Assembly: GCA_011065005.1 (NCBI GenBank)
Contig: JAAKFP010000015.1
Span: forward strand, 1 to 14,871
DNA from: Chlamydiota bacterium
Lineage (GTDB): Bacteria > Chlamydiota > Chlamydiia > Chlamydiales > Waddliaceae
Direction of reading: 5' to 3'
Length of the DNA: 14,871 bases
Shown here: positions 1-6,094 of the stretch, piece by piece
How the letters are laid out: every line of letters begins with the position of its first letter
How positions within the stretch are numbered: position 1 is the stretch's first letter
The notes under the pieces: generated by a model
Told to the model about the DNA's origin: nothing
What the model saw: the letters and a program-made list of their open reading frames with translations, nothing else
Database searches by the model: none
Position numbers and translations under genes: made by a program

Positions 1-1127
1 TTCCCTATGATCTTCATGGCCATGGCGGGAGTAATCCCTGTCGCGTAAAAATGGAAGCCTGCTCGCGCATCCAGCAACGAGGCCCCTTCGCTGACCCAGT
101 CGTACTTTCCTCCCGGGAACGGGTTCAGCCAATTACTTTCGCCCGGGTAGAAATAGAACATCTCATCGCGGGGATACGACCAGATAGTCTTCACGGTGAC
201 GGCCCCTGCATTGGCGGCTTCGGTCAGGATTTTCTTCATTCGCGCATCGGGTCTGAAGGGCTGTCCCTTCTTGATGCCGATGGAGGCCAACACCCCCAGG
301 ATCTCCGGGTTCTCTCCGTCGCTGGGCTCAGCCTGAACCACCTCGTTCATCTCCTCGAAGATTTTGTAGTCCATGCGGTGGATCGTATTGACAAATTGAC
401 CGGATACGTTGACGAAGTTCATCTCTGGCGGATTATCCTTCTTGGACAGTGGGTAGACACGGAAGGCTTTCTTCGTTGCCTCAACGGCCGGTTTCGTAGA
501 GCCGTCCACCTGGAAGCCTCGCCAAATCACCCAATTTCCGTAGGTGTTGGTGCGGGCCACATGATAACCCTCCGGCACGTCTCCCTCATATCCCGGGGGA
601 ATGATTAGGAACTTACCACCCTTACCTTCATCCGGTCCGAGGCGCCCGAAGTCTGCGACGTATCTGAACCAGTGATCGTCAATAATTCCCAGAACATCAG
701 GCGGAGTTTCGATGACCATCGGCTCATCCTTCAACTGGAGCCATAGCATCTGGTAAACACTGGTCGTGTTGGCGGTCAGGAACAGCGCCTTGGAGTCCAT
801 CAGGTCCTCGAAGAGAACCGCCGTAGTATTGGCCGGCCCGAATTCCAGGATCCCTTTCTTCAGCGCATCCATGGAAGCAATCTGGATACCGCTCAGGAAG
901 GCCTGGAATGCGTGCTGGAAGTCCAGGTTGTCGTAGACCTTCTGAACGGTCTGCTTGTCGGGCACTCCGTCGAAGAAATTCAGGGTGCCGAAGCGGGTTT
1001 CCAACTCGTCCGGCGTCGCGATCCCGGGCGGGATCTCCGTTGTCATTTCCATCTTGGGCGGCTCTTTTGCCCAACCTACACTTGCTGCCATCAACGCAAC
1101 CATAATGACTGTCATCACCTTTTTCAT
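1..1127 (-). CDS. Exported DUF1254/DUF1214-family protein, C-terminus beyond window
   Basis: The minus strand is open from an ATG at 1127 to the window edge, giving 375 visible residues without the end of the protein. Residues 1-20 form a signal peptide (two lysines, hydrophobic core, GWA before K21), so the product is probably periplasmic or outer-membrane associated. Residues 104-180 carry the family pattern: LTANTTSVY, then DEPMVIETPP, then GPDEGKGGKFLIIPPGY at 164-180. The same block occurs in the next gene upstream at its residues 139-155. The ATG lies one base after the stop of that gene (TGA-G-ATG), so the two are translationally coupled and co-transcribed. Only a weak GAGAG precedes the start. 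The biochemical role of DUF1254/DUF1214 proteins is not established. Codon use is rich in CTG, CCG and GTC, more G+C-rich than the genes from 2883 on, which suggests transfer. The family call is firm; function is unknown. Confidence 0.85.
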   Translation of the reverse strand, partial: MKKVMTVIMVALMAASVGWAKEPPKMEMTTEIPPGIATPDELETRFGTLNFFDGVPDKQTVQKVYDNLDFQHAFQAFLSGIQIASMDALKKGILEFGPANTTAVLFEDLMDSKALFLTANTTSVYQMLWLQLKDEPMVIETPPDVLGIIDDHWFRYVADFGRLGPDEGKGGKFLIIPPGYEGDVPEGYHVARTNTYGNWVIWRGFQVDGSTKPAVEATKKAFRVYPLSKKDNPPEMNFVNVSGQFVNTIHRMDYKIFEEMNEVVQAEPSDGENPEILGVLASIGIKKGQPFRPDARMKKILTEAANAGAVTVKTIWSYPRDEMFYFYPGESNWLNPFPGGKYDWVSEGASLLDARAGFHFYATGITPAMAMKIIG

Positions 1128-1128
1128 C

Positions 1129-2592
1129 TCAGCTCTCTTTTTTTTTGTTTCTGGATACAGTATCTCCCTCCTGCTTCATCTTCTCCACATCACCCAGTCT
1201 CCAAGTTTTGTCAAAGAGAGGTTTGTCGGGTCCGTAAAGACGGAAGAGGAGAAAGAAGTCTTCTCCGGTCGGTATCCAGTTGGATTCCATTCCACTTGGC
1301 GCTCTGGGCGCGAAGTAGACGTCCACGGAACCGTCGTCGTTCTTTTTCATCTTTTCAATCTGTGCAGAGGAGAGCCCCACGCGATCAACGCCTTCCATAA
1401 AGCCTTTTGTCTTCATGCTGTAAACGATCACCGACCAGAAATCCTTTGCCGGTGTATCGGCAGAAACCCTCAGTCTGTAGGTGTCTGTTCCGTTCAGTAG
1501 TTCTCCGTTCTTATCCCTCAAGCCGCCGAGATAGAAGGTGCTGCCTCCGAGGCTTACCGGGAGATAGGTGCCATAGAAATAGTACTGGGCACGTTCATCG
1601 CTGAGCACTCGGTCACTTTGCACAAACGGAAAACCAAGCTTCACCTGCTCCGGGGGCAGATTGAACACTCCCCATTGGCGGTCTTTCCAGAACCGCACCA
1701 ATGCTCCACCCTCAGTGACGAAGCGATGCTGCAGGAAGTTATAGGCGCACTCCAGGCCTTCCAACATAGCCTTCTTGGTCTCGTTATCGGGCTTAAACTC
1801 TTTGCCCTTCTCGATTCCAAGGGTGGTAAGCAGCGCCATCATGGCCTTATCGCGTTCGAGGATCGGCTCTCTCTGAATGAACGTGTTCAGGTCGGTAAAA
1901 TAGGTCCAATCGTAGACCGGAAGTGTGACCAACTTTTCCGGGTAGGCATCAATGAATGTTGTCTTGGGTGGGTTGGCAGCTTGAGACAAACGATAGACCT
2001 TGAGGGACCGTGCGAGAGCGACCTGGTCTTCATTCGTGCCGCCGTTCTTTGCCACTGGCCGGAAAGCAAAATGCACGCCGTAGCTGTAGGGACGGTAAAC
2101 GAGATACCCGTCTGGGACATCCCCTTTGTAGTCAGGCGGCAGAAAAAGGTACTTACCGCCTTTTCCCTTATCAGCCCCACGTGCACCAACATCCACGATA
2201 GGTGCTTGCCAGGCATCAACAAAAGAGCCGAAGAAGGTCGCCTTCTCACTGGACGGAGGAACTTCCACCACCAGCGGGTCGTCCTTGCAGCTTTGTCCGC
2301 TGAACACGTAGGGCGTCACGTCATTTGCGGTCAAGAAGCCATGGCGGGAAGTCATAGGCTTCGTCAGATACGCAACGTCCCCAAACTTTCCGCTAAGATC
2401 CCGTCGAATGGAAAGCTCAATGTCGTAGATACTTACGGCAGGCAGAGCCCAGATGGCTACCTCACAGGCCCGTTGGACCTTCATCTGGTATTCGATGGAT
2501 TCTGCTGAATTGCTGGCTCGTGCGGTGTTTGCAGTGCACAGGAAAGCGACAGTAAGAATACTAAACAGCAAGTAGAATGTTCCGGGTTTCAA
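1129..2592 (-). CDS. Exported DUF1254/DUF1214 domain protein (487 aa)
   Basis: First gene of the minus-strand pair. It starts with TTG at 2592; GGGAG at 2599-2603 lies six bases upstream, a good ribosome site that supports this rare start. Residues 1-27 are a signal peptide (hydrophobic core FYLLFSILTVAFLC, ARA before S28). DUF1254 follows: TANDVTPYVFSG near 88-99, DPLVVEVPP near 105-113, then the GADKGKGGKYLFLPPDY block at 139-155. The last third (about 345-475) looks like DUF1214: YRLRVSADTPAKDFWSVIVY, NWIPTGEDFFLLFRLYGPDKP and the terminal KTWRLGDVEK. Two-domain proteins of this kind are widespread in bacteria and often encoded in tandem, as here, but no reaction is known. The two products are paralogous but clearly diverged, so this is an old duplication or a family pair acquired together. 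Many long frames opposite this gene are only its shadows. Confidence 0.92.
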   Translation of the reverse strand: MKPGTFYLLFSILTVAFLCTANTARASNSAESIEYQMKVQRACEVAIWALPAVSIYDIELSIRRDLSGKFGDVAYLTKPMTSRHGFLTANDVTPYVFSGQSCKDDPLVVEVPPSSEKATFFGSFVDAWQAPIVDVGARGADKGKGGKYLFLPPDYKGDVPDGYLVYRPYSYGVHFAFRPVAKNGGTNEDQVALARSLKVYRLSQAANPPKTTFIDAYPEKLVTLPVYDWTYFTDLNTFIQREPILERDKAMMALLTTLGIEKGKEFKPDNETKKAMLEGLECAYNFLQHRFVTEGGALVRFWKDRQWGVFNLPPEQVKLGFPFVQSDRVLSDERAQYYFYGTYLPVSLGGSTFYLGGLRDKNGELLNGTDTYRLRVSADTPAKDFWSVIVYSMKTKGFMEGVDRVGLSSAQIEKMKKNDDGSVDVYFAPRAPSGMESNWIPTGEDFFLLFRLYGPDKPLFDKTWRLGDVEKMKQEGDTVSRNKKKES

Positions 2593-2882
2593 GGGTTTCT
2601 CCCTTTTGTTTGTGCTTTGATGTTTGGAGTCGATACTTTTCTTCGCGACAAGTGATTATCAACAAAAACTCTCTTTATACCTGACTAATAGATCTTCGCA
2701 GTCATAAATGTCAATAAAATGCGAGGGGTCAGTGTGAGGGGTCTATCGTAGGATTTTGCAGATGACGACTTTGTCGAAATAGAGTATAATCTTTAGACGA
2801 CGAAGGTGTGGCTATTGGGGTCCGCGGACAATTATTCTTTTTTAGCATTTAATGGGTTCGATTTTAACAACTTAAAGAGCAT
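2593..2882. other. Divergent intergenic region with GAGGGGTC direct repeat
   Basis: This gap separates the minus-strand DUF1254 pair from the plus-strand lipoprotein genes. It holds the candidate minus-strand promoter, a direct repeat GAGGGGTC at 2723-2730 and 2736-2743, and a perfect TATAAT at 2785-2790 (plus strand; the matching -35, ATGACG at 2762-2767, is poor). I see no further coding frame. Confidence 0.5.
2685..2714 (-). promoter_or_regulatory. Candidate sigma-70 promoter of the DUF1254 pair
   Basis: On the minus strand TTGACA (2709-2714) is followed after 18 bases by TATTAG (2685-2690). The -35 box is a perfect consensus and the -10 box matches four of six positions. It would leave a leader of about 85 bases before the TTG start at 2592. 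No other gene uses this orientation here. Confidence 0.4.
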
Positions 2883-3117
2883 ATGCAAATAAAAAAAACT
2901 GCTGTTTTCTATTTTTACTTTATGTACATGTTTTGCGTCTCATAGATGCTCAGAGGTATATTTGGGCGATTTTTTTGATGTAACTTATGACGAGTCTCTT
3001 CAGGAAGATGCTTTCTCAATAGGCAAGGAATTACAGAAGAAGTACCAAGCTGTAGCGAAGCAATTTTCTACAAAAGAACCCACTCAAACAAATCAACAAT
3101 TTTTACAAACTAAATAA
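2883..3117 (+). pseudogene. Small secreted-protein gene with a one-base frameshift in an A8 tract
   Basis: From ATG at 2883 the frame reads MQIKK and then hits a run of eight A (2891-2898) that shifts it to a stop at 2941-2945. With one A fewer the same ATG continues for 77 codons to TAA at 3115: a signal-peptide-like start (MQIKKLLFSIFTLCTCFAS), then a charged, helical stretch (SEVYLGDFFDV, KELQKKYQAVAKQF). The shifted frame is open from 2893 to 3114 with ordinary codons, and its stop lies 16 bases before the next gene's ATG, behind that gene's Shine-Dalgarno. This is strong evidence for a real gene. The extra base may be a true frameshift, a sequencing error, or a slippage site restored during transcription. 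The cysteines C14 and C16 in the hydrophobic segment could make it a lipoprotein, but no clean lipobox is visible. No family is recognised. Confidence 0.6.
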
Positions 3118-3133
3118 AAGAAGGAATGTTTTT

Positions 3134-3607
3134 ATGAAAAATTCAATTTATATAATTTTATTATCTAGCATAGCTATAACTTTATCAAGTTGTGCAACAA
3201 TCATGCATGGTACTACCCAAACTGTTGGGATAGCCAGTAATCCGACAAGTGCGAACGTTTGGGTAGATAGGAGATTTGTTGGGAATACACCAACAATCGT
3301 TGAAATGTCTCGGAAAGATAACCACGTCGTACGAATTGAGTTAGAGGGATATCAACCCTATGAAGCTACTTTTACAAGACAGATGAGTGGATGGGTTTTT
3401 GGTAATCTTGCATTTGGTGGCGTAATAGGATTGGCTGTTGATGCTGTTTCTGGTGGAATTTACGTATTAACACCAGATCATATACAAGCGGAAATGCAAA
3501 ATCAAAATTTAGCATGCTCCAAAAAATCAAAAGGTTCATTTATTGTTGTTGTGTTAGAACCCAATCCGTCTTGGAAAAAAATTGGAAATCTTATCGCAGC
3601 AAAGTAA
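3134..3607 (+). CDS. PEGA-domain lipoprotein (157 aa)
   Basis: ATG at 3134 has AAGGA at 3121-3125 eight bases upstream. Residues 1-20 are a lipoprotein signal: hydrophobic core, then L17-S-S-C20 with C20 the lipidated residue, so the product should be membrane-anchored. The mature start C-A-T-I-M-H-G-T is typical of small outer-envelope lipoproteins with a PEGA domain. The PEGA-like unit spans about 29-73 (SNPTSANVWVDRRFVGNTPT, then VRIELEGYQPYE). A glycine-rich hydrophobic segment (90-110, GNLAFGGVIGLAVDAVSGG) and LTPDHI follow, as in related lipoproteins. PEGA domains are thought to bind surface or cell-wall components; the precise role is unknown. The gene is AT-rich and 16 bases downstream of the frameshifted small gene, so both probably form one transcript. 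It ends convergently with the Fn3-like gene. Confidence 0.85.
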   Translation: MKNSIYIILLSSIAITLSSCATIMHGTTQTVGIASNPTSANVWVDRRFVGNTPTIVEMSRKDNHVVRIELEGYQPYEATFTRQMSGWVFGNLAFGGVIGLAVDAVSGGIYVLTPDHIQAEMQNQNLACSKKSKGSFIVVVLEPNPSWKKIGNLIAAK

Positions 3608-3639
3608 GCCCTAATTTAGGCATAAGACAAGGATTACAA

Positions 3640-4371
3640 CTAGGGGTCGAGGATCTCAGATCTGACCCCGCTTCCTACTTCTGAGGTGGTAAACGTAGTT
3701 TCTATAAACGAGATATTTCCTCCCTCCATTACGGTACCGAGGCCAAGTTGATATTCCGTGTTAGGAACAAGAAAATTATTAGGCACCTTAAACGAGGTTG
3801 TGGAATTGGGTAGTTTCGCTGAGAGATTAACATTTAGTTCATTCTGTTCAATATAGATGATGTACGCAGCCAAATTCTTTACTGGGGTCCAAGTGATTTC
3901 TAGATCCTTTATCCCTATACCTTTGGCGGCAGTTCTTGGCTGGAGAAAAGCGGTGACTGCTGGCAACGTGTGCCTTAGTGAGGCCTTGTCTTTGAGTTTT
4001 ACTCCTGAAGAAGTAGTTCCTGAGAAGGTGTATCTGCCTTCCGGATAAGCTGATATTAAACTATCGACATCCCTCGGTTCTGGAGTCTCGAAACGAAATT
4101 GCCGTATCCCTAATGTGGAAGCATCAGCAGCAGTAAAGTCGATTACCGTTCGACCGTCCGGAGATATCACCTTGAGATTTGCCAACCCCTCATCATCACC
4201 CTTGACCTCGAAGACTACTTCAACGTCACCATCCGTGGCGTTTTGTTCAAAGTGGACGTTTGCCACTTTAAATGGCTTGGGTGAAACTGATTGATTTCCG
4301 CCGGCCATTGACAGACCAAAAAATGCTAAAAAGATAATGGCCAAAGAAACAATCTGCAATAGCTTTGTCAA
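3640..4371 (-). CDS. Secreted Fn3-like protein (243 aa), TTG start
   Basis: The frame is open from an ATG at 4395, but a strong AGAAGGAG (4377-4384) lies inside that extension and sits five bases before a TTG at 4371. I choose TTG: it gives a clean signal peptide (MTKLLQIVSLAIIFLAFFGLSMAGG) with the lysine next to the start. The mature protein is beta-rich. Residues about 30-125 form one sandwich-like region with SPDGRTVIDF and YPEGRYTFSG; about 150-232 resemble a fibronectin type III fold (LEITWTPVKNLAAYIIYIEQ, then NTEYQLGLGTV). This suggests an exported binding or adhesion protein; partner unknown. The last ten or so codons (SGVRSEILDP and stop) are encoded inside a palindromic GGGGTC repeat, so the native C terminus may have been replaced. 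Confidence 0.75.
   Translation of the reverse strand: MTKLLQIVSLAIIFLAFFGLSMAGGNQSVSPKPFKVANVHFEQNATDGDVEVVFEVKGDDEGLANLKVISPDGRTVIDFTAADASTLGIRQFRFETPEPRDVDSLISAYPEGRYTFSGTTSSGVKLKDKASLRHTLPAVTAFLQPRTAAKGIGIKDLEITWTPVKNLAAYIIYIEQNELNVNLSAKLPNSTTSFKVPNNFLVPNTEYQLGLGTVMEGGNISFIETTFTTSEVGSGVRSEILDP
3643..3669. repeat. REP-like palindrome overlapping a gene end
   Basis: GGGGTC (3643-3648) and GACCCC (3664-3669) are complementary; inside them GATC (3652-3655) pairs with GATC (3659-3662). The element lies between two convergent genes and supplies the final codons of the minus-strand one, whose TAG is at 3640-3642. It could also act as a bidirectional transcription stop, although no T-run follows. 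GGGGTC-type ends also occur near 2723 and 5511. Confidence 0.6.
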
Positions 4372-4896
4372 TGTAACTCCTTCTATTAAATTCATTTAAT
4401 GAGTTTTTGCAAATTTTTATGCAATAATTTTCTCATTAATCCAATTTCCACTCCAGAAAAAGGCACAGTATCGATTTTAACGCGAAGACTCGCGAAGTTA
4501 GCGAAGAATACGCGAAGAAAATAAAAAGTTTTAAAAATTGATTTTTTTGCCACTATTCTTTCTTTCACTTCTTTCATGACTTTACTCACTAAAATTTTCT
4601 TCGCGTATCCTTCGCTAACTTCGCGAGTCTTCGCGAGTCTTCGCGAGTCTTCGCGTTTTACTTTCTTGGAAGAAAAATGGAGTCAAATCTAAAAAAAATT
4701 ATGGCTTAAAATACGAAAATTGTTGACAGCCCATCCTGTGACTCCGATCACTAATGTAAGGGGGCAGACGAAACTGGGTCAAAACCGAGCCCGTTTGCTG
4801 TTAGTCTGTTATTTGCGGCGACAGGAAGCAAAGTTGAAAATGAGGTCGCAGAATAAGTGTCCACATTATATAAAAAAAGAAAACCGAGGAAAGACC
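4372..4896. other. Intergenic region between divergent genes, mostly repeat
   Basis: The 500-base gap contains the long inverted repeat described separately (4479-4658), AT-rich flanks, and 4680-4896, where I find no gene. A TTGACA at 4723-4728 has no good -10 box at normal distance. The frame of the DUF502 gene stays open upstream to 4720, but that stretch has no ribosome site and no membrane-protein character. Confidence 0.5.
4479..4658. repeat. Long inverted repeat with expanded 10-bp tandem units
   Basis: The left arm (4479-4522) and right arm (from 4594) are near-perfect reverse complements: CGCGAAG, CTCGCGAAG, TTAGCGAAG and ACGCGAAGAAAAT each have a partner, with one mismatch (4506-4511 against the TATCC stretch near 4606). 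The right arm carries extra copies of a 10-bp unit, TCGCGAGTCT at 4621-4630, 4631-4640 and 4641-4650, while the left arm has one. About 70 AT-rich bases separate the arms. It resembles the short CGCGAAG-type intergenic repeats that recur in many environmental bacteria; transcribed, it would fold into a very stable hairpin. No transposase is nearby. Confidence 0.85.
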
Positions 4897-5490
4897 ATGA
4901 AAAAAAATATCGGGTTCTTTAAAACGACGATTCTTGGTGGGTTGATCTTTTTGCTCCCCCTTATTCTTCTAATAACCCTCCTGGGGAAAGCAATTTCCAT
5001 TATGATGAAGGTCGCCGAGCCTCTCGATGAAATAATTCCTGTAGGGTCTATCGGCGGCATTGCGTTTGTGAATCTCTTGGCTATAGCAGGAGTCATCCTT
5101 GTCTGCTTTTTTGCAGGGATAGCTGCTAAAAGTGTTTTTGGGAAAAAAATCTTCCAAAATATTGAGGATAAAATTTCAATCTTTCCTGGATACACCCTTT
5201 TTAAAGCTCGAATGACAGGAAGGATAGGAAAAAAAGCAGGGAAAAAGTCACTTCAAATCGTCCTTGTCAAATTTGATGATCTATCTCAAATTGCTTTCGA
5301 AATTGAGCGAACACCAGGCGGCCCCGTCGTATGCTTTTTACCTGGTTCTCCAGACCCTTGGTCAGGATCTATCGCCATCGTTTCTGAAAACCAAGTAGAA
5401 TTAATAAATGCAGAAACGAACGACACAATAAAGGCTTTTGAGAGAATTGGCACTGGAATTTCTGCCATCCTAGAAAAAAGAGACCGTTGA
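4897..5490 (+). CDS. DUF502-family inner-membrane protein (197 aa)
   Basis: The start is the ATG at 4897: GAGGA at 4886-4890 precedes it by six bases and the protein then begins like the family (MKKNIGFFKTTILGGLIFLLP). Two membrane segments are visible, about 11-35 and 52-77, separated by a loop with IIPVGSIGG that corresponds to the conserved P-x-G region. The soluble part (about 85-197) keeps the family order: KKIFQNIEDKISIFPGY, a KKSLQIVLVKFDD strand, IAFEIERTPGGPVVCFLPGSPDPWSG. DUF502 proteins are found in many bacteria and in plants; no enzymatic role is established. The length is normal for the family. The gene stands alone and ends facing the small lipoprotein gene across a long hairpin. 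Confidence 0.85.
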   Translation: MKKNIGFFKTTILGGLIFLLPLILLITLLGKAISIMMKVAEPLDEIIPVGSIGGIAFVNLLAIAGVILVCFFAGIAAKSVFGKKIFQNIEDKISIFPGYTLFKARMTGRIGKKAGKKSLQIVLVKFDDLSQIAFEIERTPGGPVVCFLPGSPDPWSGSIAIVSENQVELINAETNDTIKAFERIGTGISAILEKRDR

Positions 5491-5510
5491 AATGCATGTA
5501 CTAAATGCAA

Positions 5511-5567
5511 GGGGTTCAGTCGTAACTTGTTGACTTTTTCTGAGTGAGTCAACAAGTCACGACCCCT
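5511..5567. terminator. Long hairpin between convergent genes, also REP-like
   Basis: ACTTGTTGACT (5525-5535) and AGTCAACAAGT (5547-5557) form a perfect 11-bp stem with an 11-base loop; GTCGT (5519-5523) and ACGAC (5559-5563) extend it past one bulge on each side, and GGG/CCC pair outside. It lies 20 bases after the DUF502 stop and 13 bases beyond the end of the minus-strand lipoprotein gene, so it can terminate both. The U-run is short (T at 5536-5540 inside the loop), so factor-independent termination is not certain. Confidence 0.55.
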
Positions 5568-5580
5568 CGCCAAACTTGGA

Positions 5581-5781
5581 TTAAGAAGCTTCCATTGCTT
5601 CCAAGTTTCCGGTAACTCTTTCTAACGCTTCGACGTTACGCTCGATAGCTCGTGTACTGCTCTCAACAGCACATCTGTTTCGCTGTATAGCGCTAGAGCT
5701 GCAATTGACTTCATTGAGCATTTGACAGCCGGACAAGCAAACTACCATTCCAGCCAATAAAATTAAAGAAAATGTCTTCAT
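5581..5781 (-). CDS. Small coiled-coil lipoprotein (66 aa)
   Basis: ATG at 5781 is preceded by a GGAGG at a good distance on the minus strand. Residues 1-19 are a lipoprotein signal: K2, a hydrophobic core (FSLILLAGMVV) and lipobox L16-S-G-C19. After the anchor the mature peptide of 48 residues is a charged helix with repeated hydrophobic spacing (AIQRNRCAVESSTRAIER, then NVEALERVTGNLEAMEAS), which looks like a short coiled coil of the Lpp-like type. C27 and C37 could form a disulfide or dimer. A structural envelope role is inferred from this layout. No named family is recognised; the ribosome site and lipobox make the gene convincing. Confidence 0.8.
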   Translation of the reverse strand: MKTFSLILLAGMVVCLSGCQMLNEVNCSSSAIQRNRCAVESSTRAIERNVEALERVTGNLEAMEAS

Positions 5782-6094
5782 GGAAAACCTCCAAATAGTT
5801 TCCTAATAGAAAGGTTTTTTCATAACATAATGGGGGTTTATGTGTAAAACATTTTTTTTAAGAATCAGGGTGAACGGACTTGTATGACGGAGCCGCCGGA
5901 AAAACGCTTTTCCAAGGATCCCAGTGTAACCGTTATCTCCCAGCCATGGTAGGGATCACGGATGCGTGCGCTATCTGTTATTGACTTACTCATACAATAT
6001 CTCTTTACTATAAATTAACATAAGCTTGATATTTTCTTGATCTTGGCCGCCTACCATTGGGGAAACTTTACAATTCATAGAAAGGAGAAAGAAA
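5782..6094. other. Intergenic region upstream of the HPD-motif membrane protein
   Basis: The 313 bases hold the upstream region of the minus-strand lipoprotein (AT-rich, T8 run at 5852-5859), the candidate 42-codon minus-strand gene, and a candidate plus-strand promoter for the next gene: TTGACT at 5981-5986 and TACTAT at 6006-6011, 19 bases apart. A small palindrome, GGAAAA-ACGC-TTTTCC, lies near 5897-5912. Confidence 0.4.
5865..5993 (-). CDS. Possible small protein (42 aa), no family recognised
   Basis: The minus strand reads ATG at 5993 to TGA at 5865: MSKSITDSARIRDPYHGWEI and then TVTLGSLEKRFSGGSVIQ, ending VRSP. Composition is balanced, with no stop-dense or homopolymer stretch, and an AAAGAG lies about seven bases before the ATG, a weak ribosome site. 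The last 25 residues look like a small beta-strand fold. Against it: the opposite strand is also open across part of this stretch, so the frame could be chance or the relic of a larger gene. It sits between two genes of unrelated function. Confidence 0.35.
   Translation of the reverse strand: MSKSITDSARIRDPYHGWEITVTLGSLEKRFSGGSVIQVRSP

Noticed and set aside
51..608. Plus-strand frame of 185 codons at the left edge
   Set aside because: Shadow of the partial DUF1254 gene, whose reading frame on the other strand is open through the window edge and carries conserved blocks.
1618..2508. Plus-strand frame of 296 codons
   Set aside because: It lies opposite the DUF1254/DUF1214 gene, has no ribosome site, and its protein has no domain or membrane character. 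The minus-strand frame carries the family motifs.
4392..4589. Minus-strand frame of 65 codons
   Set aside because: It translates one arm of the CGCGAAG inverted repeat (FFANFASLRVKI), a typical spurious frame, and overlaps the Fn3-like gene start. No ribosome site.
4723..4757. TTGACA as a promoter of the DUF502 gene
   Set aside because: The -35 box is perfect but the nearest TA-rich hexamer (TAATGT, 4752-4757) is 23 bases away; 16-18 bases downstream there is no -10 match.
4720..4896. N-terminal extension of the DUF502 protein
   Set aside because: The frame is open, but the family start and the GAGGA site both point to ATG 4897; the extension has no membrane or family character.
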